Source of the DNA: Collinsella sp. TF08-11AT
Lineage (GTDB): Bacteria; Actinomycetota; Coriobacteriia; Coriobacteriales; Coriobacteriaceae
Assembly (NCBI RefSeq): GCF_003437035.1
Contig: NZ_QSRL01000009.1
Span: 1-19,990 of the forward strand
DNA: 19,990 bases
Direction of reading: 5' to 3'
Part shown: one piece after another, positions 13,818 to 19,990 of the stretch
Layout: every line of letters starts with the position of its first letter
Position numbering within the stretch: the first letter of the stretch is position 1
Made by a program: the position numbers and the translations under genes
Notes under the pieces: generated by a model
What the model saw: only the letters and a program-made list of their open reading frames with translations
What the model was told of the DNA's origin: nothing
The model's database searches: none

Positions 13818-14750
13818 ATGTCCGATTTGATTAAACTGACGCCGATCTTTCACGAGAAGATCTGGGGCGGCCGCCAGCTCGAAACCGTATTTGGTTATGA
13901 CATTCCCGAGGGTCCCATCGGTGAGTGCTGGGCCATCTCGGCCCATCCCAACGGCGACTGCCAGATTGCAGAGGGCCCGTATGCCGGCCACACGCTCTCG
14001 TGGCTGTGGGCTGAGCACCGCGAGCTCTTTGGCAACTGCGAGGGCAAGGAGTTTCCGCTGCTCATTAAGATTCTGGACGCTAAGGACGACCTTTCGATCC
14101 AGATTCATCCCAACGACGAGTACGCTGCCGAGCACGAGAACGGCAGCCTGGGCAAGACCGAGTGCTGGTATGTGCTGGACTGCGAGCCCGGCGCCACGAT
14201 TATCGTCGGGCAGCGCGCCAAGGACCGCACCGAGGCCGCACAGATGATCGAGGACGGCCGCTGGGACGACATGCTCAACGTGCTCCCAATCCACAAGGGC
14301 GACTTTTTCCAGATTGACTCGGGCACCGTGCACGCTATTAAAACCGGCACGCTCATTTTGGAGACGCAGCAATCGAGCGACGTGACGTATCGCCTGTACG
14401 ACTACGACCGCCCCGGCACCGACGGCAAACTGCGCCCGCTGCATATTGAGCAGAGCCTCGACTGCATCGACTTTGATGTTCAGGCACCGACCGACGGCAC
14501 CGTGACCGCGCCCGAGGTCGACGGCGTGACCGAGCTCGAGTCTAACTCCTGCTACACCGTCGATCGCGTGCGCGTCAACGGCAGCAAGACCCTCGACCAG
14601 CACTGGCCCTTCATGTGTCTGTCGGTCATCGACGGCGAGGGCACCGTGTGCGGCGAGCCCGTTCACAAGGGCAGCCACCTGCTGGCCCCGAGCACCGTGA
14701 ACCAGATCGAACTCGAAGGCAAGATGGAACTGATCATCAGCCACCTCTAG
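13818..14750 (+). CDS. manA: Mannose-6-phosphate isomerase, class I
   Basis: This zinc enzyme interconverts mannose-6-phosphate and fructose-6-phosphate, linking mannose uptake to glycolysis and supplying GDP-mannose precursors. I start at ATG 13818 (MSDLIKLTPIF), where GGGGG lies 7 bases upstream; the ATG at 13812 is too close to that site. It has 310 residues, the short Gram-positive form. Zinc ligands are Q95 and H97 (IQIHPND), E115 (GKTECWY) and H172 (DSGTVHAI). The active-site arginine is R192 (TYRLYDYDR). Together with glucokinase and the GntR protein it forms a small hexose-entry cluster. Confidence 0.95.
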   Translation: MSDLIKLTPIFHEKIWGGRQLETVFGYDIPEGPIGECWAISAHPNGDCQIAEGPYAGHTLSWLWAEHRELFGNCEGKEFPLLIKILDAKDDLSIQIHPNDEYAAEHENGSLGKTECWYVLDCEPGATIIVGQRAKDRTEAAQMIEDGRWDDMLNVLPIHKGDFFQIDSGTVHAIKTGTLILETQQSSDVTYRLYDYDRPGTDGKLRPLHIEQSLDCIDFDVQAPTDGTVTAPEVDGVTELESNSCYTVDRVRVNGSKTLDQHWPFMCLSVIDGEGTVCGEPVHKGSHLLAPSTVNQIELEGKMELIISHL

Positions 14751-14776
14751 GTCGCAACAACAACCAAAACGAAACA

Positions 14777-14810
14777 AGGGGCTCCCCCGTTCATCAACGG
14801 AGGAGCCCCT
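14777..14810 (+). terminator. Strong stem-loop after manA
   Basis: AGGGGCTCC (14777-14785) pairs with GGAGCCCCT (14802-14810), and an inner CCGTT / AACGG closes a CATC loop. It starts 26 bases after the manA stop codon. The plus-strand U-tract is poor; on the minus strand the hairpin is followed by a T-rich run, so it may work on both. Confidence 0.65.
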
Positions 14811-14848
14811 ACTCGTATCTATATATCAGCCCACCCGGCTCTCCAGAC

Positions 14849-14878
14849 CAAAAAGCGACCGAGCAGAGCAACGGTCGT
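14849..14878 (-). terminator. Probable terminator of pcrA
   Basis: Read on the minus strand, CGACCG and CGGTCG pair around a 10-nt loop, followed by CTTTTT. It lies about 155 bases after the pcrA stop codon, beyond the large palindrome. The stem is short. Confidence 0.5.
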
Positions 14879-14884
14879 ACAGCA

Positions 14885-15025
14885 ACGTTGCCCAAGGCCC
14901 CGGACAGGCGCCATGGGCAACGTCGATCGCGAGTTCCGCACGAGCCGGAGAGCACTTAATGTGCTCTCCGTGCGAGTCAGGACTGTCCGAGCAGGCGATG
15001 TTGTCCATGGCGCCTGTCCGGGGCC
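14885..15025. repeat. Large nested palindrome between manA and pcrA
   Basis: Positions 14896-14916 and 15005-15025 are a perfect 21-bp inverted repeat (starting GGCCCCGGACAGG and ending GCGCCATGG). Pairing continues inward for about 9 more positions if G-U pairs are allowed (14917-14925 with 14996-15004). Inside, CGGAGAGCAC / GTGCTCTCCG forms a second perfect 10-bp hairpin with loop TTAAT (14945-14969). A competing 10-bp perfect stem, ACGTTGCCCA (14885-14894) with TGGGCAACGT (14914-14923), would use the inner part of the left arm. No convincing protein is encoded. Confidence 0.8.
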
Positions 15026-15032
15026 GCCGGGA

Positions 15033-17933
15033 TCACGACAGCTTGACGATCGGTGCAAAACCTTTCATCAGCTTTTTGGTCTGGCCGGTTTTTTCGAACT
15101 GGACCTCGATCATGTCTCCGGCGACCGAGATCACGGTACCGGTGCCAAAGGTCTTGTGGCTCACGGTATCGCCCGCGGCAAAGTCCTGCGACGCGCTGGC
15201 GCGATCGACCTTGCGCTCCACCGTCGGCGACACCTTGGACGACGGCTTTTTAGCTCGCGGCGCGCCCGAACCAAAGGTCGAGGCAACACGGCCGGCGTCG
15301 GGCGAAACCCCGCGATGGCGCTCGGTGCCATAGGTGCTGCCACCAAAGAAATCGTCGAAGCTCGATCCGCCGCGCGAACCGGAGCCGCCGGTCGAGCGCG
15401 TATGCGAACCGAACACCTTGCCGCCATACATATCCGAGCCCATGCCCGAGCCAAAGGTGCCGTGACGGTCGCCACGCTTCTCCCAGCCCGTGCCCTCAAA
15501 ACCGGCAGAACCGATACCGCTAAACTCGATATCCTCAAACGGAATCTCGTTGAGGAAGCGCGAGCGCGGGTTGGCAGAGGTCGAGCCGTAGGTGCGACGC
15601 GTGGCCGCATAGGTCAGGAACAGGCGCTTACGGGCACGCGTGATGGCAACGTAGGCCAGGCGACGCTCCTCCTCGAGCTTGCCCGGGTCATCGCTGCCGC
15701 CAAAGTCGTGCACGTGCGGGAAGATACCCTCCTCCATGCCGGCCACGAACACCGCCGGGAACTCCAGGCCCTTGGCGGAGTGGATGGTCATCATGGTAAT
15801 GGCATGCGTCTCGCCGGCCAGGGAATCCAAGTCGGAGCGCAGGGCCAGCCACTCCATGAGTGCCGGCAGTGCCTTACAGGTGAGCGGACCGTAGGTGCGC
15901 TCGATCTCGTCGGCATGCACGGCGCCCGCCGGTAGCTCTGTTGGCACGGCATACGCGTTGCCCGCGATGGCGGCGGCCAGGGCATCCTGCGGCGAGAGCG
16001 CCGGGGCGGCTAGGCTATCGAGCGGATTGGAGCCCGCGGCGTCACGAGCGCCGACAAGTGCCTCAAACGAGGATGCCGGAGCGGACGACCCCGGCTCGGA
16101 CGCGGGCGCACTCACCACGACGGACTCGGACTCGGCGACGGACGGCACGTCGGCAACACCGGCCGCGCGCAGCTCTTCTAGACTCTCGAGCGTACCCTCG
16201 ATATCCTCGTGCGTCTCCTCAAATTCGGCGGCGACGCCCAGGAATTCCTGGATGTTCTCGGCGCGGCTCTCGGACTCCATGGTGCCCTCGGCGCGAAACG
16301 CCTGCAGCAGGCCCGTCTTATCGACAATCATCTCGACGACGTCCTTGAGCTCGCCGTCCATGCGGCGGCCCTCGCGCACCAGCGCCACAAAACTCGACAG
16401 GCCGTTGCGCACCTTGGCACTAAACATGCCCGTCTCGGCTGTTGCGATCTCGCAGGCCTGGAAGAACGAGCAGCGGTTGTCGCGCGCCAGCTGCTCGATC
16501 TTTTGGATCGAGGTGGAGCCGATGCCGCGGCGCGGCGTGTTGATGACGCGCTTGACGCTCATCTCGTCGGCCGGGTTCACGATCATCTTGAGGTAGGCCA
16601 TGACATCGCGGATCTCGGCGCGGTCGAAGAATCGCGTGCCGCCCACGATCTTGTAGGGCACGCCCGCGCGCAGGAACATATCTTCGAGAATACGCGACTG
16701 GGCGTTGGTGCGATAGAACACGGCGATGTCGTCGTAGCTCGTGCCCTTGGAGTGCAGCTTCTCGATCTCACCGGCAATCCAGCGGCCCTCGTCGCGCTCG
16801 TCGCTCGCCTGGAAGGCCTGAATCTTCTCGCCATCGCCTTCGGCCGTAAACAGGCGCTTGTCCTTGCGCTGCGAGTTGTGGCGCACCACGGCGTTGGCGG
16901 CGCTCAGGATATGACCCGTGGAGCGGTAGTTCTGCTCCAGCTTGACGGTCTTGCAGTTTTTAAAGTCCTTCTCAAAGTCCAGGATATTGGTGATGTCGGC
17001 GCCACGCCAGCTATAAATGGACTGGTCGTCGTCGCCCACGACCATAAGGTTTTGGTACTTGGCGGCCAACAGGTTGGCGATCTCGTATTGGACGTGGTTG
17101 GTGTCCTGATACTCGTCGACGCTAATGTAGCGGAAGCGCTCCTGGTACTTATCGAGCACCTCGGGGCGGGTGCGCAGCAGCTCGAGAGCGCGCACGAGCA
17201 GGTCGTCAAAGTCCATCGCGTTGGCGGCGCGCAGGCGGCGCTCCAGCTCCAGGTAGACCTGCGCGGCCTTTTTGTCGTTGGGGCTATCGGCGCTCTTGAG
17301 CATGTCCTCGGGCCCAATCATGGCGTTTTTGGCCGAGCTGATCTTGCTGCGGATCATGTTGATGGGGAACTGCTTTTGCTCAATGCCGAGCGCCTGCATA
17401 ATGTCACGCACCATGCGCTTTGAGTCATCGTCGTCATAGATGGTGAACTGACCGGTGTAGCCCAGCAGGTCGGCGTCCTCGCGCAGCATGCGCACGCACA
17501 TGGCGTGGAAGGTGCACACCCACATGCCGCGGGTGCCACTGGGGATGAGTGCTGCCAGACGCTCGCGCATCTCGGCCGCGGCCTTGTTGGTAAACGTGAT
17601 GGCCAGGACCTGCCAGGGCCTAACGCCCAGGTCGCCAAGCATATGTGCGATGCGGAAGGTCAGGACGCGGGTCTTGCCCGAGCCGGCGCCGGCAAGGACC
17701 AGCAGCGGGCCCTCGGTGGTCAGGACCGCCTCGCGCTGGGCGGGATTAAGGCTGTCGATGTCGACGAACGGCTTGGCGGGCTTGGGCGCCGGAGCCGGGG
17801 CGTCGTAGATGTCGAGCGGAACGAGCTCGGGTTCCGGCGCGGCGGGGACGGTGTATGCATCGAGCGGCACGGGCTCCGGCGCGGGCGGCACGGGTACCGC
17901 AGCGTTCTTTTCCCAGGGCAAGGGCTGGGTCAT
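15033..17933 (-). CDS. pcrA: PcrA/UvrD-type DNA helicase with insertions
   Basis: This superfamily 1A 3'-5' helicase acts in nucleotide-excision repair, replication restart and removal of RNA polymerase or recombinase. The start is ATG 17933, with GAGGAG 6 bases upstream; the frame from 18017 has no such site. It has 966 residues against roughly 720-740 for typical PcrA. Walker A AGAGSGKT is at 81-88, DEYQD at 273-277, GDDDQSIYSWRG at 300-311, QNYRST at 334-339, TIHSAKG at 716-722 and VAITRARKRL at 762-771. The C-terminal Tudor-like domain (about 917-966) is the RNA polymerase-binding type. Extra parts are a Pro-rich N-terminus of about 55 residues with two PEP..VPLD.Y repeats, a low-complexity insertion near 573-692, and a Gly/Ser-rich linker at about 800-915. 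All helicase motifs are intact. Confidence 0.95.
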   Translation of the reverse strand: MTQPLPWEKNAAVPVPPAPEPVPLDAYTVPAAPEPELVPLDIYDAPAPAPKPAKPFVDIDSLNPAQREAVLTTEGPLLVLAGAGSGKTRVLTFRIAHMLGDLGVRPWQVLAITFTNKAAAEMRERLAALIPSGTRGMWVCTFHAMCVRMLREDADLLGYTGQFTIYDDDDSKRMVRDIMQALGIEQKQFPINMIRSKISSAKNAMIGPEDMLKSADSPNDKKAAQVYLELERRLRAANAMDFDDLLVRALELLRTRPEVLDKYQERFRYISVDEYQDTNHVQYEIANLLAAKYQNLMVVGDDDQSIYSWRGADITNILDFEKDFKNCKTVKLEQNYRSTGHILSAANAVVRHNSQRKDKRLFTAEGDGEKIQAFQASDERDEGRWIAGEIEKLHSKGTSYDDIAVFYRTNAQSRILEDMFLRAGVPYKIVGGTRFFDRAEIRDVMAYLKMIVNPADEMSVKRVINTPRRGIGSTSIQKIEQLARDNRCSFFQACEIATAETGMFSAKVRNGLSSFVALVREGRRMDGELKDVVEMIVDKTGLLQAFRAEGTMESESRAENIQEFLGVAAEFEETHEDIEGTLESLEELRAAGVADVPSVAESESVVVSAPASEPGSSAPASSFEALVGARDAAGSNPLDSLAAPALSPQDALAAAIAGNAYAVPTELPAGAVHADEIERTYGPLTCKALPALMEWLALRSDLDSLAGETHAITMMTIHSAKGLEFPAVFVAGMEEGIFPHVHDFGGSDDPGKLEEERRLAYVAITRARKRLFLTYAATRRTYGSTSANPRSRFLNEIPFEDIEFSGIGSAGFEGTGWEKRGDRHGTFGSGMGSDMYGGKVFGSHTRSTGGSGSRGGSSFDDFFGGSTYGTERHRGVSPDAGRVASTFGSGAPRAKKPSSKVSPTVERKVDRASASQDFAAGDTVSHKTFGTGTVISVAGDMIEVQFEKTGQTKKLMKGFAPIVKLS

Positions 17934-17994
17934 GGGCGACTCCTCATCTGACAGACGGCGCGCCTGCGGGCAGCGCCATAGTTTGAGCCGTACC

Positions 17995-18000
17995 AGTATA
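17995..18000 (-). promoter_or_regulatory. Possible -10 box of pcrA
   Basis: TATACT on the minus strand lies about 61 bases before the ATG at 17933. No good -35 is visible. Confidence 0.4.
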
Positions 18001-18072
18001 CCGAGCCGCGCGGACACCGACGCAAATCACACCACGACTCCGTGCGCCACCGTCAAGCCCGCCCCATCGCCC

Positions 18073-18116
18073 AAAAAAGAGGACGGCATAGACCTTTTGG
18101 TCATGCCGTCCTCTTT
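18073..18116 (-). terminator. Rho-independent terminator of uppP
   Basis: Read on the minus strand, a 14-bp perfect stem AAAGAGGACGGCAT / ATGCCGTCCTCTTT, with an inner GACC / GGTC, is followed by further Ts (T6 in all). It lies 45 bases after the uppP stop codon and separates uppP from pcrA. Confidence 0.92.
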
Positions 18117-18160
18117 GAATGACAAGTTGTCGCTCTGGCCGCCGCGCAGCGTCAACCAAG

Positions 18161-19141
18161 TTACAGGCCGAGCATAGGCTCCAGAACGAAGAAGTACGCG
18201 AGCACTACGATGCCCAGGATGATGCGGTAGACGCCGAAGCACTTGAAGTCGTGACGGCGGACGAAGCCCATGAGCCACTTGATGGCGATGAGCGAAACCA
18301 CAAAGGCCACAACGCAGCCCACGCCCAAGATGGCGATCTCGTTGGTGCCGAACGTGCCGCCCTTGATGAAGTACTTGACCAGCTTGAGCGCACTCGCGCC
18401 AAACATAACAGGAATAGCCAGGAAGAATGTGAACTTAGACGCCACCGAGCGCGTGCAGCCCAAAAGCAGGCCGCCGATGATGGTAGAACCGGAGCGAGAC
18501 GTACCAGGCACCAGCGAAAGCACCTGGAAGCAGCCGATACCCAGCGCAGTCTTCCAGCTGAGGTCCTCGAGCGTGGCGATGGAACCAAAGTCCAGATTCT
18601 CGTCATCGTCCTCATCCTCAGCGGTAGCCGTGGGGGGCGCCGCAAAGTGCGCACCGGCGGGACGTCCACCCGACACCACAGCACGCGAACCAAACGAACC
18701 GGCAACGGCCATTTCCTCGCGCTTGCTCGCGCGCCAGTTCTCGATCACGATAAACAGCACGCCGTACACAATGAGCGCCAGCGCCACGACGGGAGCGTTG
18801 TAGAAATGCTCCTCCATCCAGTCGTTGAGCGGCAGGCCGATCGCCGCCGCAGGAATGCAACCGAGCACAATCTTGCCCCACAGCACCCAGGTGTCGCGAC
18901 GGCCCTCCTTGCCCTTACTGGGCGAGAACGGGTTGAGCTCGTGGAAAAACAGCACGCAGACGGCCAGAATGGCGCCGAGCTGAATCACGACCAGGAACAT
19001 ATTCCAGAACGTCTCGCTCACGTTCATCTTGACGAACTCGTCCACCAAGATCATGTGGCCCGTCGACGAAACGGGCAGCCATTCGGTGATGCCCTCGACC
19101 AGGCCCATGAAGGCAGATTTTAGAAGCTCGATAATATCCAA
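18161..19141 (-). CDS. uppP: Undecaprenyl-diphosphatase UppP/BacA
   Basis: This integral membrane enzyme recycles the cell-wall lipid carrier by converting undecaprenyl diphosphate to the monophosphate; extra copies give bacitracin tolerance. I start at TTG 19141, preceded by GAGGGGG, because translation then begins (M)DIIELLKSAFMGLVEGITEW, the normal family N-terminus. It has 326 residues. Catalytic motifs are E16/E20 with SSTGH (EGITEWLPVSSTGH, 16-29) and PGTSRSG (212-218, R216). A hydrophilic insertion of about 50 residues (about 139-189), Ala/Gly-rich then strongly acidic (AEDEDDDENLDFG), separates the two halves and explains the extra length over the usual 270-290. Confidence 0.94.
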   Translation of the reverse strand: MDIIELLKSAFMGLVEGITEWLPVSSTGHMILVDEFVKMNVSETFWNMFLVVIQLGAILAVCVLFFHELNPFSPSKGKEGRRDTWVLWGKIVLGCIPAAAIGLPLNDWMEEHFYNAPVVALALIVYGVLFIVIENWRASKREEMAVAGSFGSRAVVSGGRPAGAHFAAPPTATAEDEDDDENLDFGSIATLEDLSWKTALGIGCFQVLSLVPGTSRSGSTIIGGLLLGCTRSVASKFTFFLAIPVMFGASALKLVKYFIKGGTFGTNEIAILGVGCVVAFVVSLIAIKWLMGFVRRHDFKCFGVYRIILGIVVLAYFFVLEPMLGL

Positions 19142-19294
19142 AGGGACCCCCTCGTTAGACACCCGCCGGTAGATGTTCTGCGGACGATGCGGGCGATGTC
19201 CCATTATCAACCGTTGGCGGTGCGACCGCGCCTACCCTTACCAAAAAACTCGCCCGTTCACAGAATTGCGAGCAGTTAAACCGAAATCCTTGGG

Positions 19295-19300
19295 TATAAC
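19295..19300 (+). promoter_or_regulatory. Possible -10 box of the universal stress gene
   Basis: TATAAC preceded by TTGGG lies 90 bp before the ATG at 19391, implying a leader of about 80 nt. The context matches that at 108-117. Confidence 0.4.
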
Positions 19301-19390
19301 TGCAACAAGATAAAGTGTCCGGCGGTCAACGCACCCGCGCCCGCCCGACGCACGAGCCCCGCGCCCGTGCGATAGACCAAGGAGGAAACC

Positions 19391-19828
19391 ATGAACGAGG
19401 GTTACACCAAGGTATTTGTTTCACTCGACGGTACTGAGCAGCAGGATTTTGTGCTCGCACGCGCCATCAAGGTCGCCGCGAACAACGGCGCCAAGCTGAT
19501 TATCGGCCACGTTATCGATTCCACGGCGCTCGAGAGCGCCGGCTCCTATCCGGTCGATTTGGTCAACGGTCTGGAGGAGGCCTTTAAGAACTCCATCGAA
19601 AAGCAGCTCGAAGAGGCCAAGGCCAATCCCGATATTCCCGAGGTCGAGGTCATGATACGTGCCGGTCGTATTCGCGAGACGCTCAAAGACGAGATGCTCG
19701 ACGTGGTCAAGCCCGACCTGGTGCTCTGCGGCGCTCGCGGCCTGTCCTCGATCAAGTATGCGCTTCTGGGTTCGATTTCGACGTTCCTGCTGCGCAATAC
19801 CGACTGCGACATTTTGGTCGTAAAGTAG
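19391..19828 (+). CDS. Universal stress protein, UspA family
   Basis: This is a 145-residue cytoplasmic single-domain protein, probably a dimer. USPs help survival during starvation, oxidative or respiratory stress, by mechanisms that are mostly unclear. The nucleotide-binding pattern G-x2-G-x9-G-S is intact at G114, G117, G127 and S128 (GARGLSSIKYALLGS), and D13 is in the first-strand motif VSLDGTE. It therefore belongs to the ATP-binding branch. AAGGAGG lies 5 bases before the ATG. It is divergent from uppP and followed directly by a large palindrome. Confidence 0.95.
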   Translation: MNEGYTKVFVSLDGTEQQDFVLARAIKVAANNGAKLIIGHVIDSTALESAGSYPVDLVNGLEEAFKNSIEKQLEEAKANPDIPEVEVMIRAGRIRETLKDEMLDVVKPDLVLCGARGLSSIKYALLGSISTFLLRNTDCDILVVK

Positions 19829-19841
19829 CGTTGCTCCCACC

Positions 19842-19934
19842 GGCCGCGGGGCCTGCGGGGTTTCCACGGGCACGTCCTCGCCGCGTTGCGGCTGCGGGAT
19901 GTGCCCTTAGGAAACCCCTCCCGGCCTCGCGGCC
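19842..19934. repeat. Compound palindrome after the universal stress gene
   Basis: Four nested pairs line up in register: GGCCGCGGGGCC (19842-19853) with GGCCTCGCGGCC (19923-19934, 11 of 12); GGGGTTTCC (19857-19865) with GGAAACCCC (19910-19918); GGGCAC (19868-19873) with GTGCCC (19901-19906); and a GC-rich tip around GTT (19885-19887). It begins 13 bases after the stop codon and would fold into one long arm of about 40 paired positions with small internal loops. There is no U-tract. It may end the transcript, protect its 3' end, or be a dispersed element. Confidence 0.75.
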
Positions 19935-19990
19935 TTCGCAGCCTTACTTCAGCGAGTTGGCTGATAAAAGATGGCGTGCCGCCCCGTTTG
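19935..19990. other. Window end, nothing recognised
   Basis: These 56 bases contain no supported gene or signal. The sequence runs off the window. Confidence 0.5.

Noticed and set aside
14826..15008. A 60-codon minus-strand frame inside the large palindrome, starting at the CCATGG of the right arm
   Set aside because: No ribosome site precedes it, it runs through both arms of the palindrome and through the terminator stem, and its Cys/Arg-rich product looks like a by-product of the repeat.
16209..17423. A 404-codon plus-strand frame within pcrA
   Set aside because: It is a shadow of the helicase reading frame, whose motifs are intact on the other strand.

Overview
The window is about 20 kb of high-GC bacterial chromosome, gene-dense and mostly housekeeping. 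Gene content, Lys/Ala-rich tails, acidic low-complexity insertions and the short intergenic hairpins point to a gut Coriobacteriia actinobacterium. Collinsella is my best guess, made from family knowledge and not from any search. I see no prophage, insertion sequence, CRISPR array, rRNA or tRNA.

Layout, left to right. (1) 155-1138 (+) is a membrane-anchored zinc-ribbon protein. It is followed by an inverted-repeat cluster and a bidirectional terminator shared with the convergent operon on its right. (2) 6395-1281 (-) is one long probable operon: tatA/B-like, tatC, hypA, hypB and an archaeal-type type IA topoisomerase. It joins the twin-arginine export channel to nickel insertion for [NiFe] hydrogenases, which are classical Tat cargo. 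(3) 8234-6549 (-) holds a MocR/AspT-like aminotransferase and a STAS anti-anti-sigma protein. (4) 8385-8639 (+) is a small conserved-looking hypothetical, followed by an AT-rich segment of about 185 bp bounded by inverted repeats. (5) 10371-9013 (-) is nhaA and 11562-10639 (-) is a family II pyrophosphatase with its own terminator. (6) 11729-14750 is a sugar-phosphate cluster: ROK glucokinase (-), divergent GntR/UTRA regulator (+) and class I mannose-6-phosphate isomerase manA (+). The 340 bp divergent region carries several palindromes. (7) 14751-15032 is a non-coding interval with a large nested palindrome whose arms can pair in two mutually exclusive ways. (8) 17933-15033 (-) is pcrA/uvrD with an unusual N-terminal extension and a long internal insertion, and 19141-18161 (-) is uppP/bacA with an acidic insertion. 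(9) 19391-19828 (+) is a universal stress protein, followed by a compound palindrome of about 93 bp.

The proteins are ordinary families. The most interesting material lies between them: at least five structured intergenic elements (1156-1214, 8721-8906, 11685-11727, 12737-12777, 14885-15025) plus the palindrome at 19842-19934. Several look like dispersed, REP- or MITE-like units, and some share a GGGAC/GGGTC core. The protein-level oddities are the archaeal-type topoisomerase inside a Tat/hydrogenase-maturation operon and the low-complexity insertions in PcrA and UppP.
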